This document shows, piece after piece, positions 22,462 through 32,909 of a stretch of DNA of 64,000 nucleotides. Source of the stretch: Septoria linicola (taxonomy: Eukaryota > Ascomycota > Dothideomycetes > Mycosphaerellales > Mycosphaerellaceae); the NCBI GenBank assembly GCA_024114885.1, contig CP099419.1, forward strand, positions 1,860,001 to 1,924,000, read 5' to 3'. The notes under the pieces were generated by a model. It saw only the letters and a list, made by a program, of their open reading frames with translations. It was not told the origin of the DNA and did not search any database. The position numbers were made by a program, and so were the translations under genes. The first letter of the stretch is position 1; each line of letters begins with the position of its first letter.

Positions 22462-24063
22462 GATGACAGAGCGCAGCCAGGCGCCGCTGATATACAAAGG
22501 GGAGAACAGCGAATGGGACTCGGTCGGTGCATTGGTTTCCGTGCGTGTCCGGCTGTGTGCACGCTGACAACTTCGCCAAGAGATGTGTGCATTGAAGATC
22601 TGCGGGATGTTGCAAAGAGTCGCGTGCTCACCTACCGTAGATGGGCCCACGTGCAGAGCCTGTGGTGGAAGACATCGTCTTCAACGTCCTGCTTGGTCGG
22701 CAGTGACTTCTATGTCGAAGACAGCGACGACAACGACCAACGCCGATGCCAAAGATCGTGTCCGTGATTTGATGATGAGGGCAGGAGTGTGAGTTGGGTG
22801 CTCACTGAGCCCCAGGATAGAACTAGGCGGCTGCTTGCAAACCCGATGTCCGAACTCAGCGATCCGCCAGTTCTGCTGCACGAAATAGCAGCAGGGACCG
22901 ACCACACGGCGGAAGAAGGCGTTCAGGCGCTGGGAGATCGGGTTCTCCACGTTATTGTTGAGGCGACAAGGATGCAAGAGCTTGATTCACAATGGACAAT
23001 GATGGGATGTGGCCTTTTGGCGTCGTTACGTGATGGCGATTCACTGTTGGAATGAGCAGGACTCTCAGACAAAGTGAACTTTGATGTGCCGTGTGGTCGG
23101 CCCACGTCAGCCCGAGAACATCCTGTTCCTTACTGCCCGTCCTCAGCATCAATCTTGCTTCATTGCTGCTGTTGCGATCATCAAGCACGTGCCCACATCA
23201 TTATGGTTCACAAGATGATATGGAGCTGCTCTGGCCCGTGGACTATCGAAACGGTAGCTCAAGACTGGCAGAATCCACGAACGTTTCATCCTTCGAGCGA
23301 CTCACGTGATATTGTCGTCTCAGGCATTTCATGTTGAGCAGAGGTACAGGTATGGAGCATAAATGTCACATCACTTCAGTGTCTTGCTAGCACTTCTCGT
23401 TCCTCGAGTCATTCCACGTACTCGCCGTCACAGACCTTCTGCCACTCTTTAGGCAGTGCTCTACATCTACACTCTACTGCTGCACGAAAACATCTTGCTC
23501 TTCACGAGATGCCAATGTCCGTTACTGGCTCCTTGTTACAAAGTCCCTTCTCCACCTCTCAGCCGCAACTTGCTCTGCTACATAGCGCCAAGCGTGGTGG
23601 AACAGCTCGCAAGGTCTACACGCAAGGCATGCTATGCATGAACACTCGGTTCACACCTACACGAATGCGCACGTCCGCTGGCTGAGACCAGCTAAATCGT
23701 AGCTGGATTTCACTTGCTAGGCTGATATGTACGAGAGATTGTCCAAGCGACTGAATCGAACATAACTGCGAAAGCAGGGCCACATGGCTTGAAATTACTC
23801 ATACAGTATGTCGACCTTCTGCATAGTCATTATTTGCTGCGATCGTTCATTGAACCTAAGGTATTTGGAGACTCAGAATGATAGGACTAGAGGCGAGCAC
23901 TTGCCCGTGGAGGTCATGCCTGTGGTATTGGCCGCTCTTCCCTGAAGTCTTCGACTTTCCGTGAAGAGCTTGAATCGGCCTCATGGCCTCCCAGGTACTG
24001 GATGCCAGTGCTCTGGGTGAGAACATTTAGCCATACGGAGATGACACTCTGCTCGTGAGCCGC
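22462..24063. other. Intergenic, upstream of GH5
   Basis: About 1.6 kb. The frame contiguous with GH5 stays open to 22650. The rest holds only short unassigned frames. Confidence 0.5.
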
Positions 24064-25080
24064 CTATGCATCATCAGAGACCTTGACGACGATCTTGCCC
24101 TTGGCTCTTCCGGTCTTCAGCTTCTCATACGCCTTTGGTGCATCCTCAAACGCGAATTGCGAGTCGATCACTGGCTTGATCTGGCCTTCACGCATCCATT
24201 GCCCAAGCTGAGACAGGTCTTTGGTGTTCACATCGGCCAATAGCATCGAGATTTTGCGTTGCCCGCCTCCGAGAAATCCTGGCCAGACGCGCATCGCGAT
24301 CGTGTTCCAGATGCCTGCAAGGGAGATCTGAGCACCAACCGTTACAAACGTCGCGCACTTCGTGGAATACGTATGCGCTTTCCAATATAGCTCGGGACTA
24401 GAGCCCACATTGTCCACAATGTGGTCGTACTTGCGGCCACTCGCGGTAAGGCTCTGAAGCACGTTCGATTTTCTGTAGTCGATGACCTCGTCGGCTCCTA
24501 GACTTTTGCAAAGCTCAACATTTGTGGTAGAGCATGTAGTAGTCACATAAGCACCTGCGGCTTTGGCGACCTGAATGCCGAAGACTCCTGTACCTCCCGA
24601 CCCGCCATTGATGAAGACACTACTTCCAGAGTTGACGTAGGGAATGATCGACTGATATGCTGTGATTCCACAGATCGGAGCAGAGGCGGCAAAGACTGGC
24701 GAGATACCATCCGGTAGCACAGCCACACTTTTGCTCCAAGCAATCGCATACTCCCCTAGCGCTCCACCCATGATACCACCAGGTCCCGCATTGCCGAAAA
24801 CAAGCTGCCCAGGCTTCAGTGATGATCCATCTGCTGGCATTACAATTCGACCAGCGAAGTCGAGCGCCGGCGTAGCTGGCGTTTTGAGCGCAAAAGCCGT
24901 GAAGAATGGCACTTCGGGTGGCTTGTAGTCGACTGGATTCAATCCTACAGCTAGCACTTGCACGAGATGTTGATTCGGCTTGCGTTGCGGGATAGGCGTC
25001 TGGTTGAGCTTAAGGTTCTTCTCCAGACCTCCTTTGGTACTGCTGAATTGCCAAGTACGAGATGTTTCTGGTGTAGACAT
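24064..25080 (-). CDS. MDR-family zinc-independent oxidoreductase (quinone-reductase-like)
   Basis: A complete single-exon protein of 338 residues. The GroES-like N-terminal half (PNQHLVQVLAVGLNPVDYK, PALDFAGRIV) and the NADPH-binding Rossmann half (FINGGSGGTGVFGIQVAKAAG, then CKSLGADEVIDYRK) are clear. It lacks the structural-zinc cysteine cluster of true alcohol dehydrogenases, so it belongs with quinone oxidoreductase/enoyl reductase-like MDR enzymes. The substrate is unknown; such enzymes also act as trans-enoyl reductases in fungal metabolite pathways, but no polyketide synthase is in the window. It diverges from the FAD oxidase gene across 1.7 kb. Confidence 0.92.
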   Translation of the reverse strand: MSTPETSRTWQFSSTKGGLEKNLKLNQTPIPQRKPNQHLVQVLAVGLNPVDYKPPEVPFFTAFALKTPATPALDFAGRIVMPADGSSLKPGQLVFGNAGPGGIMGGALGEYAIAWSKSVAVLPDGISPVFAASAPICGITAYQSIIPYVNSGSSVFINGGSGGTGVFGIQVAKAAGAYVTTTCSTTNVELCKSLGADEVIDYRKSNVLQSLTASGRKYDHIVDNVGSSPELYWKAHTYSTKCATFVTVGAQISLAGIWNTIAMRVWPGFLGGGQRKISMLLADVNTKDLSQLGQWMREGQIKPVIDSQFAFEDAPKAYEKLKTGRAKGKIVVKVSDDA

Positions 25081-26791
25081 GTTCGTTGCGCCGGTTCTGT
25101 ATTGATGAATCCTCGATGTCGCTTCACTGACCTTTGTCGAATTAACTGCGTCTTCTTGATCCAGGCTGCTTGCTGTTTTGTGTGAAGACGACAGGAATTG
25201 TTCAATGGCGCAGATGATCCTTTGTAGTCGTCATCGCGAATGTCCGCTGCCTGCCCGTGTCAATTTCATGTCGGCGGCTGATCACGCCGTCTTCCTGTCC
25301 TCAGCGTCCAAGTACGGTACAGCTGCCAACTGTGAAGGCCGGACATAGAGAAACTTGTCCGGTTGGGAGATTCGTTCCACCTTATCACAGTATTAGTTTT
25401 ACTCGTGGACTGTTTCAGAGCGCCTTCGCAGCGGTTCCCCGTTTGCAGAGCAGGCATGCATTCACCTCGAATCATAACGGGCTCGACGCTATGTCTCTGG
25501 CTGACGAAGATAATAAGAAGACCAAGCTGACTCACTTATCAAACTTGCGACAATGCCGTCGCGGAGTTTCTTGGCGTTTGGATTTTCGAGCCGTCCCAAT
25601 CTCAACATCATCACCGCAGCGACATGGCTATAAGATGCCGAAATCAATGATACATCACCGGGCATTGGAGCGACCTATGCTTGTTTCGTTTGTCTTACAT
25701 CCAGAGGCGGCGTGCTGGTACGGCTGATGAAACTGACCACCGAACATCTCGCACGCTCGCTGCTGGAATGAAGCTGTACTGAGGCTGACTTCGCGCCCTT
25801 ACGAGTATCGATCGGATGAATCGTTGTCTGCCACGCCAAAAATGAAAGTGCGTTCGCGCATCACCTGGATCTGGTGTTAGCTCTTCATTAGTGGAGAGTG
25901 GCTGAACGAGATCGCACGATTGCTCTGCACGTGGTATGGCTCTGCTCTGGACCTACAGGCTACACCAATCCAGCGAAGCCGCAGACCTTCTCGACAGCAC
26001 TCGCAACGAGAAGTTGGCGTGTAGCAAGCAATTCGCCATGTCCGCGGCTGTAGCAGCTGCAACAGCTACTCCACCTTCTGCTGGCGTGAAGCTTACGAAC
26101 AAGCTTGCATGTAGTAGTATGCGGAGAAAGCATGGAATACTGGGACCTTGAAATGGCAGCTCAATAAGCTCCGCACCGAGGCTTAACGACGCACTCTGAC
26201 TGCATACATGCAGTCTATACTTTCATGATCTCGCAAGTGCAGCGGCAAGCGCAAACTGAAGGCCCAGTCCTGGCGATTGCACGCGACGTCCACGAGGTTT
26301 TTTTAGTCGAGCAGCACCAGTCCTCGGCGGACTATAGAAGTAGGCCTGATGTCTAGCGCGTTCCTTTCCCAAACAAGGCATTAGATGTCGGCCTGTACGC
26401 AGCATATGGCGCTCATGCAGCATGCAAGCTGACAAGCCGACCAGCTGTGGTCGTCTACACCCAAGCTCAATCGAGCATATCGTCCGATGCTCTGTACTGA
26501 CTGCTCACCATGCGGTCGGACTGTTCTGCTGCCTAGTTGCCAGCTGGCTACCAGTCTACTTTGCCCATTATAGCACTCCACGCGGAAGATGCCAAACTCA
26601 CCACCTCGGAAGCCGACTAGTCCCTCTAGCAGACGCACTGCTTAGCCCGCATGGGACCAGATCAGTGACTACCGTGGCTACGGAGATATCCATGAAGCAG
26701 TCGTTGGGTGCAACGAGACGAAGAGTACAAATAATAGATAAGGTAGGCCTGTGCTTCGCCTGTGCTCATCCTCCAGTAACTGTTGCCAAAC
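25081..26791. other. Divergent intergenic region, MDR reductase / FAD oxidase
   Basis: About 1.7 kb between two divergent oxidoreductase genes, possibly a shared regulatory region. Long open frames such as 26422-26922 overlap the FAD oxidase start and look spurious. Confidence 0.5.
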
Positions 26792-28665
26792 ATGATCTCT
26801 TCTCTCGATCTTACGGCTGCGATAGCCTTCCTATTACCACTTACTCTGGCCACACCACTCACAGGCAGAGCAGCTGCATCTATATCCTCAATCACAGAAG
26901 CACAATGGCAGGCACTCAATAGCAGCGTCAGCGGCAGGCTCCACAACGCATCGCCAGTCGCAAAGCCTTGCTACAGCTTCTACAATGGAGTGCTGAGCCC
27001 TCCAGATCTCCAACAGTGCAAAGCCGTGCAAGACGGATACACCTCAGAAGACTCGATAGTCAGCAATTTTGGAGGCTACCAATATGTAAGGTTCTCGATC
27101 TGCCCGTTCTACCGATGTACTGACAGATACAGCCGAATTGGGCATCTTGTCAGGCAAAAGCTCAAGGCTGCCAGCTAGACTTCACGGCCACTGCAAATCC
27201 AGCATACTATGCTCCTCCAAAGAACTGCTTTCAAGGGAGCGTGGCTTCATACTACATCGACATCCGAGAGGTTTCTGACATTCAGGCTGCACTCAAATTC
27301 GCTGATCAGACCGGTGTGCCCCTTGTGATCAAGAACTCTGGGCACGACTTCAAAGGCCGTTCGAGCGCTCCCAACGCTCTTGCACTGTGGACACACAATG
27401 TACAGCCGTCCATCAAGCTGACACGTGGTTTCACGCCAGAAGGCTGCAACTCTCCCGCAGGCGATGCCGTCACGCTCGGTGCAGGACAAGGCTGGGCAGG
27501 CGTGTATGAATTCGCAGAGGCTAATGATATTACTGTCGTTGGCGGATCTTCGCGTACTGTTGGACCTGTCGGAGGGTGGATCAGCGGTGGTGGTCATGGC
27601 GCTTTGTCAAACACACTTGGCCTCGGAGTGGACAATGTCCTCGAGATGAAGGCTGTTCTACCAGATGGTCGTTTCATCACAGCGAATCGCTGCCAGAATC
27701 AGGACATCTTCTTCGCGCTACGCGGAGGCGGTGGCTCAACATTTGGAGTCAATTGGAGCATGACGACACGAGCTCATCCAAAGCTGCAGCTTGAGGTTGC
27801 CTATATTCGCTTCGCAGCTGCCAACACGTCTACTATCCGACGGTTCATCGAGATCTGTACTGAGCTAGGAGATCGCTGGGCTGACGACGGATGGGGCGGA
27901 TACATTGCACCAGGAGCATTATCCAGCCTTGTGAGTGGCATGATCATGATGACGCCCAAGCTCACGCATGAGCAAGCTGTTGCAAGCATGAAGCCATTGA
28001 CCGATTATGTCGCTTCTCTCGGCGTGGTGCCTCTGGACAACAGTATCAACACCGAGCCGAGCTTCTACACCGCTTATCAGAAATACATTGGCCCGAACCA
28101 AGAGAAAGTTGGCGTCGGTATTGCGATGGGCTCGAAGTTCGTGAACCGCGGCATGCTCAAGACCTCTGCAGGACAAAAGACAATTGCCGATGCTATTGAG
28201 AAGTCAGCCAAGATGGTGGTACCCATCGCTGGCCGTAATGGAGTGGACTTCAGGTCGCTCACGTACGGTGCTCCTTTCCAGATCTTGGTCACCGCACCGA
28301 GCAGCTACGAGACCGATGGAAGCAGTTCAGTCACCCCAGCGTGGTATGGACCCAATGGTGCAGCTTGGCACGTCTGTCTTGGTCAAGGTATCGCCAACGA
28401 TGCAGATACCGCCACGATTCAGGCTGCTTTCCGTAATGCAAACCAAGCAACTCAAGTTCTTAGAGATGCCGTTGGCTCGCCTGGTGCATACCAGAACGAA
28501 GCGGACACTTTTGAGCCGGAACCCGAAGCGTCCTACTGGGGAGATAACTATAGTCGCTTGCTGTCGATTAAGAAAGCTCTAGACCCGAAGAACTTGTTGA
28601 CGTGTTGGCAATGCATCGGCTGGGACAAATCAGATCCTAGATATGGATGCTATCCACAGATATAG
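26792..28665 (+). CDS. Secreted FAD-linked oxidase (berberine bridge enzyme type)
   Basis: Two exons (26792-27085 and 27133-28665, intron 47 bp, phase 0) give 608 residues. A signal peptide (LTAAIAFLLPLTLATPLTG) precedes the PCMH-type FAD-binding domain, with VIKNSGHDFKGRSSAP containing the His expected to hold 8-alpha-linked FAD, then GGWISGGGHGALSN and FFALRGGGGSTFGV. The C-terminus has the BBE domain (SYWGDNYSRLLSIKKALDP). Enzymes of this class oxidise sugars, alkaloids, phenolics or metabolite intermediates using O2. The start at 26792 was chosen because the signal peptide begins there. The nearby MDR reductases and FMN oxidase make a linked metabolic role possible but unproven. Confidence 0.93.
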
Positions 28666-28689
28666 ACGACACGGATCCAATTATCTGAC

Positions 28690-29104
28690 AATCGGACTTG
28701 GTTGATACTCTTGTCATCCCGGTTCGCTCTCTCTGTTTCCACTCGCTCTTGCCACGCTTTCAAGTCCCTGCTCAACCACTCTGCAACAACATCTGCACAT
28801 TCTGCCGGCTCCTCGAACGTACAGAGGTGACCTGCACTTTTGACTACGGCTTGCTCTACTCTGCCACCTCCAGAGCCTCCAGTTGCTGTTCCGGTGCGAT
28901 TCACTTCCGTTTCCACGCATCCTTGTCGATAGGACTCTGCTCTGGCGCCACCCATAGTACATCCGGTCGCAATCGAGGGAGATCGTTATCAACTTCCAAG
29001 GCTTCAGCATGATACATTGGCCTGAACATCGATCCAGCATCAGGATACTTGAGTTCGCTCGTTTTCGATAGGGTGCCATCGTCCTGAAGACAGATCACAG
29101 ACAT
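28690..29104 (-). pseudogene. Remnant of an alpha/beta hydrolase C-terminus, frameshifted
   Basis: On the minus strand one frame (about 29050-28925) reads MFRPMYHAEALEVDNDLPRL then RPDVLWV, and a second frame (about 28925-28690) reads VETEVNRTGTATGGSGGG then VKSAGHLCTFEEPAECADVV and EWLSRDLKAW. Together they resemble the last hundred or so residues of fungal alpha/beta hydrolases of the peroxisomal lipase type, including the region around the catalytic His (AGHL). The change of frame near 28925 and the absence of any recognisable N-terminal two thirds upstream indicate a decayed copy. Its low-coordinate edge abuts the stop codon of the FAD oxidase on the opposite strand. Confidence 0.6.
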
Positions 29105-31642
29105 GCATCACTCCAATAGAGGCCCCATCACTCCGTGGACGCGCAGCAGTAGCCGTGCTGTGACACCAAGAGCTGGTGTCGGCATCGGCCATGCTGCCCT
29201 TTCGAAGCTCCACTTCCACGATTCGGACTCGCGCCGCTAGCAGCACTCCTTCCGCTACATCGCCACCCCCGTTGGAGTACGGAAATGGCCTCGCGAGCAC
29301 AAGATTTCCCAGGAATCACTCATAGACTGGCTTATAGCCGAATGTTATCTCCCAGACAAGCAGGTTGTCGGGCGGAACGAGAGCTTTGATTTGCGAACTA
29401 TGCTTCTCGAAGCTCTCAAGCAGCACCAGTCGCCGCCCATCCGATCACGTAGGATGAGCTCGAACAATTTGCCAAGCAATTTGAGAGGCTACTCATATCA
29501 AGAAACGGAGCGTAGCGAGGCAGATCATGACTCACCGCATATAGTGCTGCTGCCATGCGGAACGTGGGCGACTCTGGTACAGCGTGGTAGGAACGACATA
29601 TGGACTCCAACCCTTTCTGGGAGTCGCGTCGATCGTGACTGACCATCGCATCTGGACATGCTAATACTAATCATCCGGGAAAGTTTGCGGCATGGGCGTC
29701 GGAGACCGCCTGTCCAGAGTGAGCAGGTCTGGGCTGCGTCGATAACGACTCTCTGGCATCTTCGCTGTACAAAATCTTGACAAAGTCCGCTGCCTGGTAG
29801 CAAGGTCCACTGCCATACCGCTTGGCTTGTAATGTCTCTCCTCGGCACGTCAGATGTCCACCCCTGATGCTCTCCGGTCTACCAGTCCCCACGAAGTGAT
29901 AGTAGCTGTAGTCAAGAATATTCAAGGCTATTCACACCGCTGAGGCTCTATTAGAAGATGCAACAGTGAGATCGTGCTGTGGGAGGTCATTACATGCTTG
30001 TCGTCCTCGACAGTTCCCAGCATGCAGAACCCAGATCTAAATGTGATATATCCTTGTAGCGACTGCAATGGAGGGAAGCGATACTCATCCACCGAACGTC
30101 ATGTCTAGATTGCCAGTTAAATGAGCACAATCCAAAATGGTGCTGGATGAACGACAACCGCTTTGCCGGCTTGTGGACATTGACTAGCGGCTCCTCTGCA
30201 GCCTCTTCGTCCGCTACCTCGCTCAAGCAGAAGCTCCCCCACTGCGCTAGTCTAGACGCCGCCGTGGAACTGATCAGCGACGCCATGGCCGAGGGTCTGG
30301 CTCTGCGGACGATGACACCGGCTACAAAAGTAGATGTCAACAGGCCACTGAGTGCCTACTGTGTTGAACAGCCTGGTGGCTGTGGAGTTCGCAACTGGAT
30401 CGGAAAGGCAATGCTTGTCGAGGTGAGTGTGTTCGGATTTATAGCGAATGCATTGAGAAACAGTAGGCAAGAGAATTGGCGGACGAAGAGCAAGGTGGTG
30501 GTCCAGGTCAGCGCAGAGCAGTAATAGTACAAGCTTGCTAAGGTCCTCAAAAACCCGACAGTCTGTCACCCTAATATTAGTCAGCTTACTTAGTGCTGTT
30601 GGCGTCACCAGATAGGCAAGTGCAGTGCTTAGCCACAGCCTCGTGGAGGTTGCCTTCTTGTGCCCTAAGTGTTCGCGTTACTGGCAGCCACCAATGCATT
30701 AGGCAATGTTTGCAAAATCTGGCGATGCAGCGCAATTCGGTGTCTTCAACACGCACTGCGTAGCGAAAAACTCTGCAAACGCCAAGAAATGGTGTACGCC
30801 GTCATCGCAACACATGGCGCCAGCAGCACCTGCAGACCAAACGCGAACCCTCGTGCGACCGGTCACGACAGCAGGTTGCACTGGCTCCAAACGGCTTGCG
30901 GTCTGCGGCGGGACGATGCAATATTGCAATGAACGCCGTGGGACTCCATCTGTGGTGAATTGTCGCATGAGCTCTCAGCATGCAGCGCATCCGCCATCAG
31001 CAGGGTGCAGGCAGAACTTCGCAAACAATGGCAGTCTGGCATCGCGGTGTCGGACGTATAGAAGCAAGGACAGCTATACAACGGAAAGGTGGAGCAAGGT
31101 TCTTGCCGTGGACGCCTGGAATGCGCATGGAGCTTCAGATACCAATCGCTACGCTTGCTTCTCGGTACCAGAGGCTTCTGAAGCTGTACGAACGCTACCA
31201 GAGGAACCTAGTGAAAGGCGGCGAATGCTCATCGAAATTGCTGGTGTCTGTGGTTGGTACGAGCGAGCATTTGCATTTGAGCGTCAAGCGAAGCACACCC
31301 TAGATCAAGGTCAAAGGATTCGAACCCCACCGCACATCTGTCAGCGAGTTTTCGCGCCCGAAACAATGGAGCCCTTCCACAGAATACGCTCCGAAATGTG
31401 AAGGCTCTCGGGCCCGTGACACGATCTACCATCGTGGCGGTGCCAATCGTACTTCTCTCACTTACACATTATCCGGCCGTAGCATAGCACTGTACTATAA
31501 CACACGCGTCCTCGCTCGGCGCTGAAGGTAAGCGACAGCACTTCAACAACCATTCATTTCGTCGAACAACTTGTCTACGTGTCGCATTTCTCTCACTGTA
31601 GCTAGCCACCCCAAAGCGCATTCCCTCAACTCTCCAGTGAAC
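29105..31642. other. Gene-poor stretch with unassigned open frames
   Basis: About 2.5 kb. A plus-strand stretch at 29240-29642 has some coding character (TPVGVRKWPREHKISQESL then DWLIAECYLPDK) but no ATG at its beginning. Another plus frame at 30706-31401 is long but compositionally unlike a protein. May contain decayed genes or mobile-element debris; no element ends were identified. Confidence 0.4.
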
Positions 31643-32554
31643 ATGAGACAAGCTCAGATCAGCACTTGGGGAGGCAAGCCAAAATTGCTCGAAGTTCATG
31701 ACCTCCCTCCTCCGGAACCAGATGAAGTTCGAATCAAGATAGAGGCAACTGGAGTCCATCGAGTCGTGCGCTCACGAGCGACAGGCAAGCACTACACTTC
31801 TGGCAAACTCCCGCACATTCCTGGAATCGATGGCGTGGGAACGACAGACGATGGTAGAAGAGTCTACTTCTGCGATTTCACGACAGGCTCCATTTCAGAA
31901 TACATCAACGTTCCCATCTGTTCACTATACCCAGTTCCAGATGGTGTGGACGCTCGACAGATAGCTGGCGCCATCAACCCCGCAATGTCCTCGTGGATGG
32001 CGTTCAAAGAAAGGACGAGCAACCTGCCCAAAGACTTTACAGTCTTGATCCTCGGCGCGACCTCAGCCAGTGGGCGCGTAGCAATACCTCTTGCTCGAGC
32101 TCTGGGGGCCAAACAAGTAATTGGAGCAGCACGCAGCCGAGCCGCACTCGACACGCTTGGTCTAGACCGGACTATTGTGGTTGCCAGTGAGGCTGAGCAG
32201 ACAGACTTTAGCAATCTCGACGACGTGGATGTTGTGCTGGACTACGTCTACGGTCCACTCGCAGTACACCTCTTCAAATCGCTCATGACACCGAAGCCTG
32301 TGCAGTATGTTCATATCGGCGCGCTGTCGAATACGGAGATATCGCTACCGGGAGAAGTGCTACGGTCGAAAGACATCACAATTCGAGGTTCAGGACCCGG
32401 AGCATGGAAAATGTCGTCGTTTGCGCAGACGTTACCAGATTTGTTGGCAGCCATGTCGAGCATACCAGAACAACCCGTGAAAGTGGCGAAATTCGAAGAT
32501 GTGGAAAGGGAATGGGACTATTCTGGGCCAGACAGGCTTGTCTTTGTGCCGTGA
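31643..32554 (+). CDS. MDR-family NAD(P)-dependent reductase
   Basis: A single-exon protein of 303 residues from the ATG at 31643. The N-terminal GroES-like part is short (PPPEPDEVRIKIEATGVH, HIPGIDGVG). The nucleotide-binding part has VLILGATSASGRVAIPLARALGA (GxTxxxG-type loop) and AARSRAALDTLGLD. No zinc ligands are visible. It is shorter than the usual 330-340 residues and only distantly like the reductase at 24064. It runs convergently into the FMN oxidase gene, with 355 bp between stop codons. The frame extends upstream to 31571, but MRQAQIS matches the usual N-terminus. Confidence 0.9.
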   Translation: MRQAQISTWGGKPKLLEVHDLPPPEPDEVRIKIEATGVHRVVRSRATGKHYTSGKLPHIPGIDGVGTTDDGRRVYFCDFTTGSISEYINVPICSLYPVPDGVDARQIAGAINPAMSSWMAFKERTSNLPKDFTVLILGATSASGRVAIPLARALGAKQVIGAARSRAALDTLGLDRTIVVASEAEQTDFSNLDDVDVVLDYVYGPLAVHLFKSLMTPKPVQYVHIGALSNTEISLPGEVLRSKDITIRGSGPGAWKMSSFAQTLPDLLAAMSSIPEQPVKVAKFEDVEREWDYSGPDRLVFVP

Positions 32555-32909
32555 ATGCTGGCGCCACCAACATCATATGCCGTTCATGGCAATGCATAGC
32601 AGCCGATCGACGCTGACATTGCGACAAAGTGTCAAAAGCGGTATCTTCCGCTGGGGAGTCCATCGAGTGTTGTGCAATCGTGCATGCACAGCCTTGCTAC
32701 ATGCATCAAACACCTTCGAATGCCGTCTAGCAGCACCAACTCGAGTCATGTCCCCGAAGGCGCCGCATCGACTCTTTGAGCCTCTGCTCGCAGCCTGCTT
32801 GCCTAGGCGAATAGTCGATTGTGCAAATAGCGTAGAGTATACAACATTCCATTAACCATGATATTCCCCCATCTATCATGACTTCAGTGTCTGCGAAAGA
32901 CCTCAAGCT
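32555..32909. other. Intergenic between convergent MDR reductase and FMN oxidase
   Basis: 355 bp between two stop codons; presumably 3' UTRs and terminators. Confidence 0.6.

Noticed and set aside
26422..26922. Open frame of 166 codons overlapping the FAD oxidase start
   Set aside because: It overlaps the well-supported signal-peptide exon in another frame and has no domain.
31310..31350. tRNA-like B-box (GTTCGAATCC on the minus strand)
   Set aside because: The flanking T-stem does not pair, and no D-arm, anticodon arm or acceptor stem could be built. No tRNA is claimed anywhere in the window.
30706..31401. Plus-strand open frame of 231 codons
   Set aside because: No recognisable domain, odd composition (many Cys, Arg and Thr without pattern), no leader or intron signals. 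Kept only as part of the gene-poor stretch.
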